64,000 nucleotides of DNA. It comes from Thelonectria olida (lineage: Eukaryota; Ascomycota; Sordariomycetes; Hypocreales; Nectriaceae). The stretch is taken from assembly GCA_020736575.1 (NCBI GenBank), contig JAGPYM010000004.1, positions 2,356,001 to 2,420,000 of the forward strand, given 5' to 3'. The position numbers and the translations under genes were made by a program. The stretch's first letter is position 1. Every line of letters starts with the position of its first letter. The notes beneath the pieces are model-generated. The model was not told the origin of the DNA. It was given only the letters and a program-made list of their open reading frames with translations, and searched no databases. Below are positions 11,582-22,805 of the stretch, one piece after another.

Positions 11582-12725
11582 GGTGGTTTGGCGCCGGGAA
11601 GTCGGTGTATTGTGAGGCTCAGAGAGGTTCAGTTGTGGTGTTGTCGAGGACTGACGTAGTGGCGATATGAGTCGTAGCTTAATAATGTCGATGCTTCGAG
11701 TTAGCTGATCCTGATGGTAGTACTCGCACAGGTCAAGGACGTGGATTGGGTATCGAGAAACACAAGTTAAAGACGCAAGTGGCTTTCGAAAATGAAAGGC
11801 ATGTATTGAAAGTGAAGTGGGAAAATGGAATGCAATCTTTGAAGTGCTCGAGTTATCTAGTGAAAGATGATCCTGATTCATGGCCGAGTCCAGGGTAAGC
11901 AGTTTAGCAAGAGACCTGATTCGTCTTCCTCGTCGATTATCAATCCCCGCGGAGTTGACATGGCCAAATGACTATTTACCCCTCCGAACCCCAAAAAAAT
12001 CCGACCAGCTCCTCATTGGGAGGGAAGCGTAAGTTGATGAACCAGCCTGTTCTTGGCCTAGGGGAGCTGGGGACAATTCTAGTGATGTTGGGTTGAAGAC
12101 ACCTTAAGAATGGATACAATGGGATAAGCTCTCTTCGTACATTTGAACTAAGCTAAGGACGAGGCAGTTGACAGGAGAAATCTGCGTGAATGCCTCTAGT
12201 GTTGGTTGGCTTGGTATATGGGTTCTTATACGAAATAATGTGCCTGTTCGCGCAATGGACTTTATCTACCTATTTGCCTACCCATGTATCCAGGTTGAGT
12301 GGTTGCCTCAGCTTCGCAAGTTGGGTTTGCGTTTGTATGTACTTGTATATGAGAATCCATTATAGCAAGCAGGTATAGAATCAGCAGGCATAAGTTAATC
12401 GCAAGAACATAGACCTGCATACTGAAGCGGTGAACCGACTTCCAATGGTTTGCTGGAGGAGCGTTGAAAGTGTGGTTTATTTGTCAACACATCTCGAGGG
12501 TAGTGGAGTCGCCTGTTGAAATGGTGGAGTCCCTGAATATTTTCCTCCAAATTTATAGTGCGCGCCCGGCGATCGGCGGGGTTACCTCGTAGATAACGAT
12601 AAGGCCGGACCCCGCGTAAATTTTCTTTCTGAGCTGAGCGTGTCCCTCATCGTTATCGCCTGAGAGTCTCTTTTGCGCTTACAATCCCCATCTACGCCCG
12701 CCTAACCTCTCGACACTCATTCACA
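11582..12725. promoter_or_regulatory. Divergent intergenic region NBP35 / LIA1
   Basis: 1.1 kb between two opposing start codons. The first 300 nt upstream of NBP35 are an open extension of its reading frame. Near LIA1 there is an inverted pair of a 13-nt motif: GATAACGATAAGG at 12592-12604 on the plus strand and GATAACGATGAGG on the minus strand at 12645-12657. The copies share 12 of 13 bases and are 40 bp apart. The motif contains GATA cores. The middle of the region shows nothing I recognise. Confidence 0.5.
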
Positions 12726-13799
12726 ATGGCGCCGTCCGCTGATATCCCCGAGGCCACCTACAAAGGCGACGCTACCGTCCTGAGCCTCCGAAAGAACCTC
12801 TGCTCCGAAGAGACCCCTCTTCCCGTCCGTTTCCGTGCCCTCTTCTCCCTCAAGCACGTGGCCAAGCACTCGCACGAGGAAGACAACGTCCTCGGTGCCA
12901 TCGATGCCATCGCCGCCGCTTTCAGCTCGCCTTCGGCCCTACTGAAGCACGAACTCGCATACTGCCTCGGCCAAGCTTCCCACACTGCTGTTGTCAAGCC
13001 CCTCCGCGAGGTCCTCGCCGATCTCGAACAGGACCCGATGGTCCGACACGAGGCCGCCGAGGCCCTCGGTGCCCTGGGTTGGGCGAACAACCTTGACATT
13101 CTCGAGGAGTACCGCGACCGCAAGGGTGAGGATGTGAGCATCGTTGAGACTTGCGAGATTGCCATCGATCGTATCCAGTGGGAGAACTCCGAGGAAGGAA
13201 AGAAGGAGAAGTTGCGCCAGAGGTATGTGGATTGTTGTTTCGCCATTAACTGGGTTGCCCCTTAATTAACTGAATGTTCTAGTGATTTTGCCTCGATCGA
13301 TCCTGCCCCTCCGATGCCCGAGACTGAGAAGGATGTTGATGTCGAAGAGCTTGGAAGACAGCTCATGGACACCAAGAGCCCCCTCTTCGTTCGATACCGT
13401 GCCATGTTTGCCCTTCGTGACCTGGCTTCTCCCCCAGATCTGCCCACAGCCGTCCCCGCAGTCCTTGCACTCACCAAGGGCTTCGCTGATTCGTCTGCGT
13501 TGTTCCGTCATGAGATCGCTTTCGTTTTCGGTCAGCTGTCGCACCCTGCCTCTATCCCTGCCCTCACCGAGGCGCTCAGCGATGTGAACGAGGCTAGTAT
13601 GGTTCGTCACGAGGCGGCTGAGGCATTGGGTGGCCTTGGCGAGGAGGAGGGTGTCGAGGCGACATTGAAAAAGTTTCTCAATGACAAGGAGAAGGTTGTG
13701 AGGGAGAGTTGTATCGTCGCTTTGGATATGGCCGAGTACGAGGGCAGTGGACAGACAGAGTATGCACTGATTCCGGAGGCTGCTGGTGCGACTGCATGA
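12726..13799 (+). CDS. LIA1: Deoxyhypusine hydroxylase (Lia1)
   Basis: 337-residue HEAT-repeat di-iron enzyme that hydroxylates deoxyhypusine on eIF5A, the last step of hypusine formation. Exons are 12726-13222 and 13283-13799, joined at Gln-Ser-Asp-Phe. The protein is two mirror halves of HEAT-like repeats. The four His-Glu metal-ligand pairs are at 75/76, 108/109, 242/243 and 275/276, inside the repeated pattern RHEAAEALG. Length fits the family. The 3' end faces RPA12: only 41 bp separate the two stop codons, so the 3' UTRs probably overlap. It shares its upstream region with NBP35; both products handle iron. Confidence 0.96.
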
Positions 13800-13840
13800 T
13801 AAAGTATGGCCGTTCTTGCTAAACGTCGAGCGGAATGATT

Positions 13841-14330
13841 CTAGTTGTTCTCATGCCATCTAAAAGTTGTCAGTCATTAGTAAAAAAATAAGTCGTTCGT
13901 CAATGTATTTAGGGGTCCTTACGAGTTGCCACATTTGCAGCTGTAGATGACTGTTGAGCCTTCGTCTGCACCACGTAGCTGCACGTTGGTGTAGGTGACC
14001 TCTTCACCACCACAGACAGGGCATTTTTCATCGGCCACAGCGCTGGTTTGAATGTTGTGCTTCTCGATGGCCTGAACGCTGGACTGCAGCTTCTGTCTCA
14101 GGAAGGATGGAAAGTCGGACGGCTTCGTCTGTGTCACAATAGTCTTGGAGCCCGTGTCTGCGATCCAAGTCAGAAAAGTTCCTCGATGATTACTCTCCAG
14201 CTGTTGGCTACAAACCTTTGCTCTCCGCACCGCAGCATTCGCAGTGAAGCACATTTCGCTCGGTGCCTTTGGTTGCCGGAAGGAGATTACCGCAATCGTT
14301 ACAGAAAACGAGAGATCCAATGGCAGACAT
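13841..14330 (-). CDS. RPA12: RNA polymerase I subunit Rpa12 (A12.2)
   Basis: 122-residue two-zinc-ribbon subunit of RNA polymerase I, needed for transcript cleavage and termination on rDNA. Exons on the minus strand are 14330-14216, 14157-13923 and 13859-13841. The third exon is 19 nt; without it the protein stops inside the C-terminal ribbon. With it the end reads CGNSWHENN, which matches the family. The second intron (63 nt) has a TACTAAT branch point (13876-13882) and a TTTTAG acceptor. The N-terminal ribbon has Cys10, Cys13, Cys30 and Cys33. The C-terminal ribbon has CPVC and the catalytic acidic loop LRGADEGST. The last cysteine pair is CKC, one residue closer than the usual CxxC. Confidence 0.92.
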
Positions 14331-14852
14331 GATGTTTGCGTGGGCGAGGTGTTTTATCTTGCGGGGTGTTTGGAAGCGATCGCTTGAACATTTTGGAGAT
14401 AAAAAATGGCCCTGCCATCATAGGCCCAATTTCGAAATGGGACCCCAGCCGGAAAAACCTACGCAGCTTAGGCAAGGCAACGAGTCGGCCATCGGATCAA
14501 ACGCCGACTGGTTCTAAACTCGAAGCACGGACCGGTTTCCATCAATCACTGACTAGGAAGCTCGCGAGGCTGTCGCCTTCCCCAAGCTTCAACCTCTCAG
14601 TGGTTTTTTCTTTGTTTGCGCTCTGTTCCGGCCAGCAATGCATTGCAAGACGATCCTTTTCGATTCCGCATAGTAATAACCGCGCTCTTTTTCTACATCA
14701 ACCTCGATTTAGACTTTAAGTGGTTGCTGTCCTCAAATCTCCGTCCGCAATTCGTCACCGCGCGCAAGCCACCAGCTTCCCAAATGCGCCCTCTCCCGTT
14801 TGCTCCTTCCCCGGACAATGTCTGATGAGCAGCTATTCTGACGACCACGACA
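14331..14852. promoter_or_regulatory. Divergent promoter region RPA12 / SCC2
   Basis: 522 bp between opposing start codons. A poly-A run (GAGATAAAAAATGG) lies near RPA12 and a CT-rich stretch in the middle. No further recognisable element. Confidence 0.4.
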
Positions 14853-17800
14853 ATGGACAATATGAATCAGAATAGCGGCGGAGGCGCCCAGAATGGGTAT
14901 TATGCCCACCAAGGCATGGCAAACTCGCAACCTTCAATTCCTCGGCCGTTCACGCTCCAAGAGTCGTTGCCCTATTCACCACAAACGTCAACGATCCCAT
15001 TCATTTCAGGTTTGTGACTGGCCCGGCCGTGCGATGCGTCGCTTCTATTGTCTGATCACGTAGGATAGATATCATTCCCGACCCGAGCCTGGGCTCAGGC
15101 ACTCCCGCGCTTCCCATATCCGACCTGTTCCAAACCGGAGAGTTCGACGCATTGAACCGCGACGCCTATGGACAAGCTCAGATGCCTCGAAACATGAAAC
15201 AGGCTGTCGACCATGTTCTTCAGGATATGAAGCCTAGCCAACGGACTCATTTGTAATGTGATATGCTTATTTTCGAATGGTGCCGTACTGACTCCCGGTA
15301 GCAAGTTCTGCGCCGTTCCGAGAAGCTCGTCAAATCCGGTAGCTACGAACAGCCTCGTTGACGACCTCTCACCTATCGCGAAAGCCGTGTACGATAAAGT
15401 TGGGAGCTATTTCAAGGCGACAAAAGCCAACGTGGCCGATTCGAAGCTGTCAAACGGCCAAGCGACTGCCTTTCCCGACGCCAAACGAACTTCCTCTTTG
15501 TCTTCGCTGAACTCCCCGAGTGCCCAGCAAACACCTTCGCTCCCAGTGCAAAACTCTCAGGGATATAGGCCAAACTCGATTAAGATCGAGGTGGCTATCC
15601 CGTCTAAGCGTTTTGATGGATCGCAATACATCGACGCTCGGAATTACACCCAGCCGGAAGAGCCTTCGATCGTCGTCCAACCTCTGGCCCCTCAACCCCC
15701 CCTCAACCCCCCCTGACACAGCAGCCCCTTGCCCAGCCAGTGCAGCCTGCTCTATTTGAAGCCCCGGTTACTTCGGATGTGCCAAAGGCCTTCCAGATTG
15801 AATTACCTCGAGCGAACATCAATAGGGACGAGTATTTAGAAGTCGAGGCAGTACCCGAGGAGCCACAGAACCTGTCATCTCGAAGGCAAGGTTTGGCAGA
15901 CGGTCAAGAATTTTTAGGGGAGAGCCTCGATCAACGTCAAAGGGGGGACGCGGCGCTCGATGCCCTGGACAGGCTCATCCGGACGGTTTTCATGTCAGTT
16001 GGGAGTATTCTGGCGGAGGAGCCTGGGCACGACCATATTGTGACTGTGACCCAGGACCAGGAGGTCGCCATGACAGCAACAACCCAGCAGAAGATGCACA
16101 CAGCCATCCAGAAAACGATAGGATTGAAGTGCTTTGACCGAGTCCCCGTCGAGCATCTCGTTCAAGTGATGAAGCTCAGCGAAACGAGTCTCAAGCAAGG
16201 CGAATCAATTGAAGTGCGAGTCGATGAGAGCTGGTCAGAGGATACAGTTGAGTCATGGATCCAAAGACTCTCGGAGGTTGATACAATTCTCAAAGCTGCA
16301 CGGACATGTCTTAGAATCCTCTCCGGCGGCAGAGAGGACAAGCAACTTTATTCGGAGTCTGTCATCCAGAAGAGCGTTGACGTTTTCAAGACCGTCATTG
16401 AAGATATTGTGATACCTCTTGTGGAGCTACGTCCATCTGGGAACTCATCAAATTTCTTCAAAACTCTCTCGAAGCACAAGAAAGCGGTTACGTCTACTTT
16501 CGTTTGTTGCCAAAAGCTATTTGCACTCTTGGCCGAACTAGTCACGAAGATCGAACTCTCGGATACTGTTATCAACTCTCTCGAGTTCACTGCGTCACGC
16601 TTGATCTTCGTCGAAAATGCCTATTTCGAAAAAGACTCTGCTGTCGGGGTCCAGAAGTTTGATGGTATTCGCTCAGTGGCTATGGACATGCTGTGCCAGA
16701 TTTTCCTCATCAAACCACAACAGCGGCAGGGAATCATTGATGAAATTCTCACGTCCCTCGAAAAGCTCCCCGTTGGCAAGCAAAGTGCTCGGCAGTTCAA
16801 GCTCTCCGAAGGAGGGAGTATTCAGCCCGTCTCGGCTCTTCTCATGCGCCTGGTTCAAGCAAGTTCTGGCAGAGTCGACAACAGCAAAGAACAAAACCGC
16901 AGTAACATGCTGAAGGGAATCACTGGGGACGACGAAGCAGAAGAACAAGACGACTTCCTGGCTGAACCCAAACAACCAGTCTATTCGATTAAGAGCGAAG
17001 TACAAGGATCTCAGCAGCACGCCGTTGCAATCAAGGACCTTGACACTGCCGTTACTCCGTTGACGGACAATGCCCAACGTAACGCATCCTACATCATCAA
17101 TTTCATCGTGAAGCGAGCAATCGGTTCTACTAAATCTGGAGATACCCCTTATCGCAACCTCTTCGACCTATTCGTCGAGGACTTTACCACTTGTCTCGAC
17201 TCACCAGACTGGCCATCATCTGAGCTTCTCCTTCGTTTACTGATGGTGATGATGGTGCAATTGTTCGAAGCACCCAAGACAGCTGCTCCAGCAAAGAATA
17301 TGGCCTTGGAGCTACTCGGTGGCATGAGCGCCGCCATTTCTCGTCTCCGATCGCATGTCAAGAGAATGGCAGGCGCCTCGGAGGGCAATGAGGCTGACGA
17401 ATTGTCCAGATACCTGGCAGACCTGGCAAACCATGCGCTTGAGCAAAAGAGTAGCGTGGAACAAATCGCCGCCTGGGCTGGACCATACAGGACCACGCTT
17501 GAACATCTGCAACACCGTTGCAACGATGACCCTCACCTCTCTAGTGCGATTTCATTCTTGATTGCGGACTGGGCCTACCAAGTCCACTCAGGCTATGACT
17601 CCTTCCAAGAAGGATACGAGGAAAGAGACCAAGAGTTTGGGCGCCTAGGATATCGTTTGCGCATGATGGTTGAGGACCGAAAATGGCTCGCGAGCGAGTA
17701 TAGCTTCAAGACCGTCTCTCCCAACCAAGCGAAGCTGTCCTACTCCATTCTACTGCTACGCTCCCCGCTTTGCGAATCGTTTGGTAAAATCCTCAACATC

Positions 17801-20581
17801 TTGTTGAGCTCTATGGCTAGCGACCAAGCCACAGTTCGGAGCAAGAGTTTGAAGAGCGTTAACCAAGTACTGGAAACAGATCCATCAATCTTGGATGGGG
17901 ACTCGAGCGTCATCCAGCTTATTCTCGAGTGCGCCAGCGATTCGTCAACCCAGGTTCGAGACTCTGCACTTGGCCTGCTTGGCAACTGCATCACCATGCG
18001 TCCTATTCTGGAAACTTCCTTGACACCTAGAATCATCGACCGGTTCCAAGACAGTGGTGTTGGCGTGAGGAAGCGAGCGATGAAGCTGGCCCGTGATATC
18101 TATCTGCGCAATCGAAGCAAGGCTCTTCGTAGCACGATAGCAAACGGGTTGCTTCGACGTGTTCAGGACCCCGACGAGAGTGTTAGGGATCTTGCTCGCC
18201 AGATGATTGAGGAAGTTTGGTTCGCCCCTTTCTACCGCGATCAAGGAACGGCTGTTTACCAAACTTCGCTGACGGAGCACGTGGCTCTCATCATCCAGAC
18301 TGTCAAATCCGGCACACTTACGGAAATCCTGGACAAAGTCTTCCAGGCTATTCTCAAGCCACAGAACAAGTCTTTGGAAGGTCCATTCTTGGTCTGCTCC
18401 AAGCTTGTTGCCAACATGTTTGGCCTCATCGACAACTTGGACTCAGACGATCCAGCCGTCCCTTCGGGACGAGATGCACTGCAGGTTCTTACTATCTTCG
18501 CCAAGGCGGATCCTAAGCTATTCAACTTTGAACAGATCCGTCTTCTTAAGCCTCACCTCGCGACCTTTTCCGGTACTGACGAGCTCGCCGCCTTCAGAGC
18601 AGTCACGGTCATTTACAAACGTGTGCTTCCTCAGCTCACGACTGTCCACTCTGACTTCTTGACGGAGGTGCGATTAAATCTGCTGAAAGCGATTGGCAAA
18701 ATCGCGTCTCGAGGAGCCATCGATGATCTGATTGCTTGCGCGCGTGTAGTTTGCGATCTTCTTCAGTCTTTCGAGCCCCTGGCCAACCTCGTGGCATCAA
18801 GTCTGATGGGCATTCAAAAACTGCGAGTTGGGACCTTGGATCCCAAGAAACTGCAATTCCTTTCCGCATACTCTATCATTGTCGGCATGGTGGGTAAGCA
18901 CTGCGACTTGGACAAGCAACTTCAGATCTTCAAGAACAAGTTCCCTAAATGGCAGGGGGATTCCGTTCCACGACTGGTTGTCGACATGCTGGTTCCATTT
19001 GCAGCTGCCTCACAGCCCCTGGATGCGCGCAAGGCATCCCTGGAAGCCATTGGTCTAGTCTGTCAATCCTGGCCCCGCAACTACGTTCTTGTCAAGGTCT
19101 ACACAACGTTCCAACAAGTCTTCGACGATCAGGTGCCCGTCCTCGAAACGATGATCTTGAGATCGTTCAGGGAGTTCCTCTTCACTGAGGAAAAGCGGTC
19201 AGAAATGGCGGCCGCAGAAGCCCCTGCGAAGCAACAAAAAAAGGAGTTGACGGTGATGGGGGGAACCAGTTTCGATGACGTGGCGAGCGCTACAACCCAA
19301 AGATTTCTCAAGGACTTCACTCGGATATCTCTGGCAAGCCAGGATGAGCATGCCTTTCTCGCGATGGAGGTATTGGGCAGCATCAATCGACAGGGCCTCA
19401 CCCACCCGAAAGAAACTGGCGTTACCTTGATTACGCTCGAAACATCGGCGAACCGGAAGATCGCGGAGCTTGCCTTTGCCGAGCACCGAGCCTTACACGA
19501 GAAACACGAGACGGTGCTCGAGCGAGAGTACGCTAAGGCTGTGCAGTCAGCATTTGCGTATCAACGAGACGTGGTCAAGGATTCACACGGCGCAACTACC
19601 AACCCCTTCCAGTCGAAGCTCCATTTCCTGATTGAAGTACTAAAGATCAGCAAAATGAGGAACCGGCAACGGTTTCTTGAGAAGCTCTGCCTCCAAATGG
19701 ACTTTGACCTGTCTAAACTGGATTCGTCCCCTGATTTTCCACCACACGTGGATTTCTCACGCTTCGTGATTGAAAACCTGGCGTTCTTCGATTATCAGAC
19801 TGTTGGAGAGCTGCAGACTACGGTTAATACAATCGAGAAGATCGTCACGAGCACAGGTGCTACAGTGGCGCAAGCCATCGAATCGGAGGTTTTCAACGTT
19901 CGCATGGACATTGATCAACCTGCCGGGGCCCCCGTGCCGGTACCAGATGCTGCTGTCCCTGCTGCGCCTGTCCTGGACGGACACTCCCTGGACTTGTCGG
20001 CGCCGGTGCTAGGCCCAGCTCCGGCTCCGGCCCCGGCTCCAGCGATGTCATTGACGGTGAAACCCAGTCGGCTCCGTCAGCTGACTGCGGCATCAATGAT
20101 TCTGTTGTCAATGTGGGAGGCGCGCACACATCTACGTCGACTATTTGGAATGGGCACAAACCGACACGACAGCAAGGCAAAGGCGCTGGCCAAAGACCTC
20201 AACAAAACGCCAACCAAGGTGCAAGGCGTTCACGGAGAGAGATTCTGGGACGAGGTGACGTCGCACATGAACGGGCTTCAGACACAAGAGCAGATGGTAC
20301 AGAAGTGCCAAGCCTGCGTCGAGCTCCTCAACGTGGATAAAGAGTTCAAGGTCGCAGACGAAGACGGAGGCCAGATGGAGGACCCTTCAACGCCTAGTCA
20401 CGACGAGGACGATGATGGAGAGGTGATGGTGGAAAGAGGCCGCAAGCGGAAGGGAGCGATGACTCCGGGAGGCCGAAAGAAACGGGCGCGCTCCGGGTCA
20501 CAGCCACGCAAACGGGGCCGACCGCGCAAGCACAGCGTGGAGCAGGACCACGAGCCCGATCTCGACGGAGACTGGATGTAA
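14853..20581 (+). CDS. SCC2: Cohesin loader Scc2/Mis4/Nipped-B, frame broken by 11-bp duplication
   Basis: Large HEAT-repeat protein that loads cohesin onto chromatin with Scc4. Exons are 14853-15009, 15069-15252 and 15302-20581. The N-terminus is MDNMNQNSGGG. Exon 3 reads in one frame to a stop at 15714-15716, while the long downstream part is open in the -1 frame from before 15713 to 20581. The break sits in two perfect tandem copies of the 11-mer CAACCCCCCCT (15693-15703 and 15704-15714). With one copy the frame is continuous and the protein is 1869 residues, the family size; as written the product would be 251 residues. The body has the HEAT array and the Nipped-B C-terminal region. The tail is basic, with an AT-hook-like KRGRPRK. 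Cause of the break: sequencing error, strain variant or real mutation. Confidence 0.9.
15693..15714 (+). repeat. Perfect 11-bp tandem duplication inside SCC2
   Basis: CAACCCCCCCT occurs twice head to tail. Eleven is not a multiple of three, and removing one copy exactly reconnects the upstream Pro/Gln-rich frame with the downstream LTQQPLAQPVQPALFEAP frame. Confidence 0.95.
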
Positions 20582-21828
20582 GAGCGAGGCGTTGAACGAA
20601 TTCGGGAGCCTGAACCAGGTTGACTTTCAGTCGACGTGGTGGCATACGCGTTGAGACGCCTCCCAGTCGATGAGGAATTAGAGACTAGGTATAGTACCTG
20701 GGGCTGAGCGTTGTGGCTGGAGTTCCAGAAAACGTCTACAGTGGGGATGGTGTGGCGGTGAAATCTTTTTGATTTGGGGAGCAAGGGGACGAAGCGAATG
20801 ACGTATCTATCTGGGATGGGAATGGACGGGCACAGTGGTGATCGAGTCAAAGATGGAGAAGGCGTTCAGGGAGTGACATTTTTTTCTCGATGATACCTGA
20901 GCAGACACAGCAAGCTCACCTTGGCAGAGGATATCTGGGATGACGCATTCGCCGAGGGTCGACGGATTATTATTTACGCAGCTAGATGGCGTCGTGTGCA
21001 TTTACAAGATTTGGAGTTATTGCACTATGATGAAAGCTTTTTCCCTTTAAGCATATTCATATTCGTACTTTGGCCCGAAATCAAGAATTGATGGTGGCAG
21101 ACTACCTCAGTCAAGGAATGGGAGGAAAACCGGCGATGAACTGACGGCTCATTGAGATTGTGGACGGACAACGCTATTGGACGCTACAGTCGATCTCTCG
21201 GCATCTCTTGGCCGTCTTGGCGCTGCAAAGTGCAAGAACCCTGGCTTGGCATTGGACCGGGGTCATCCAAGGTCCAGGAAGCTAAGTTCAAGGGACTTCA
21301 GCCGACGTTGGCGGTGATACTGGCAACCAAGCAACACTTGCTGAAGAAGTCGGGCGCTTCTCCACTTGTTTCATGGTGACGACGGGAGCATGATTGGAAT
21401 GTAGCAAATTGATGAGATGAGGGTCGTCTCACCCAGAGACCCGATTGCGAGGCACGTTGTTGCTGTCGTTGCTGCGGTCATGATGGCTCGAATCATGTTT
21501 CCCAAACCACGATAGCTCTTCGCAGGTACATGTAGCCAGCTTACAGTGCTGACTGAAGGCAGTGCAGCGCAGTGCAGTGCAGGTGCGTATTTACCGCAAC
21601 CTAACCTGACGAGAGGTGGTCATGAAGCTTTCTGGTCCCTGGCCCGTCTAATTCCCCAGGCCCAGAACACCCTGGCCCGGTCCGCGTAACCCACTGGCTG
21701 ATGAGAGACTGGCTAATCAAGATTGGCTGGGAGCGGGAATAAAGCACTGAATCAATGAACGAAAAGAGGAGAAGGGGAGGGAGGAGAGGCCTCCCTCGTT
21801 TGGGCGCAGTGCGTGTCTGTATTTGCGG

Positions 21829-21861
<33 letters not shown>

Positions 21862-22805
21862 CAACACCATGCGCCAGCCAGTCAGTCAGTCAGTGTCAGT
21901 CGACGAATACGCCGTCGATTGCAAGGCCAACTCAGCGCGCCTCGCCCTAACAATGAATAGAAGGGCGGCCTCTCGGTTGTGGAATCATGGCCGGTATCAA
22001 GCATCTATCGGCGTGAACACTGCCTGCTGCATTCATCAGCAGAGTGGTGACGCGCCTTCCTTAAAAACTTGGAGGAACAAAAGGGAAAGAGCGTCCCATC
22101 CGTCTCATCTAACCTTGATTTCCGGACAATTCTCTTAATTGACCAGCCAGTTCCACCCCCCCTACTTGTTGTGGTTTTGTTTTGCATTAGAACAACACCT
22201 CATCTCACATCGACCCAACTACGTCAACCCTTTATTGCCCAGACTAAAAAGCCACATTCGACCTTCCTGCTGTACCTCGATATTTCTTGGCTTTTCGCTC
22301 TTTTCTCTTTCTCTTTCCTCTTCCTTACTCATTCATCATTCTATCAGTTTACGCCTTCGCGCCCTCTTTGATATTGTGAACCGAACCCATAAGCACAAAG
22401 CTCCACACACACAGGCACACGCTGCTTGACACCTTGGCAGCTCTTTGACATCCCTCGTCCCGTGCTCTCTCCTCTCCCGAACCGCCAAGAGCTCTTGGCA
22501 ATGTCAACCTGTAAGGCTTTTTTTCTCCTTCCGTCCCACCCTCCACTTCCTTCCTTTGTCGAGCTTGGCTCGTAGTACGAATACGTACTTCGTACTTGCA
22601 CTTTGCATCTACTGGCCGCTCTTTCACTTTCACTTCACTCTTTTTTCCCACCTCTTTTTCTTTTTCATCTTCTGGAATCCGGGGAAACTTGGGGCCTAAT
22701 TTCATTCCTTTCCCACGCCCACACCCACCGCCACGCCCCCTTACTCTTCGTTTACCTTGTTTATTCCCCCTTTGCACAGCTGTACATAACTAACTCTCAT
22801 CCGCC
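20582..22805. other. Intergenic region SCC2 / VCX1
   Basis: 2.2 kb between two plus-strand genes. It holds the SCC2 3' UTR, a GT microsatellite (21833-21859) followed by CAGT repeats (21879-21894), and a strongly pyrimidine-rich leader from about 22200 to the VCX1 start. No gene recognised. Confidence 0.6.
21833..21859. repeat. (GT)13 microsatellite
   Basis: An unbroken GT dinucleotide run of 27 nt, followed at 21879-21894 by four CAGT tetramers. Confidence 0.95.

Noticed and set aside
10740..11615. 291-codon open frame antisense to NBP35
   Set aside because: Fully inside the opposite strand of a gene with all family motifs. Its translation has no recognisable domain, and it is a typical GC-rich shadow.
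15671..15721. Short intron as the explanation of the SCC2 frame break
   Set aside because: The only possible donors (GTCGTC) are poor, no branch-site word is present, and the tandem 11-mer gives a complete simpler explanation. It is not excluded without transcript reads.
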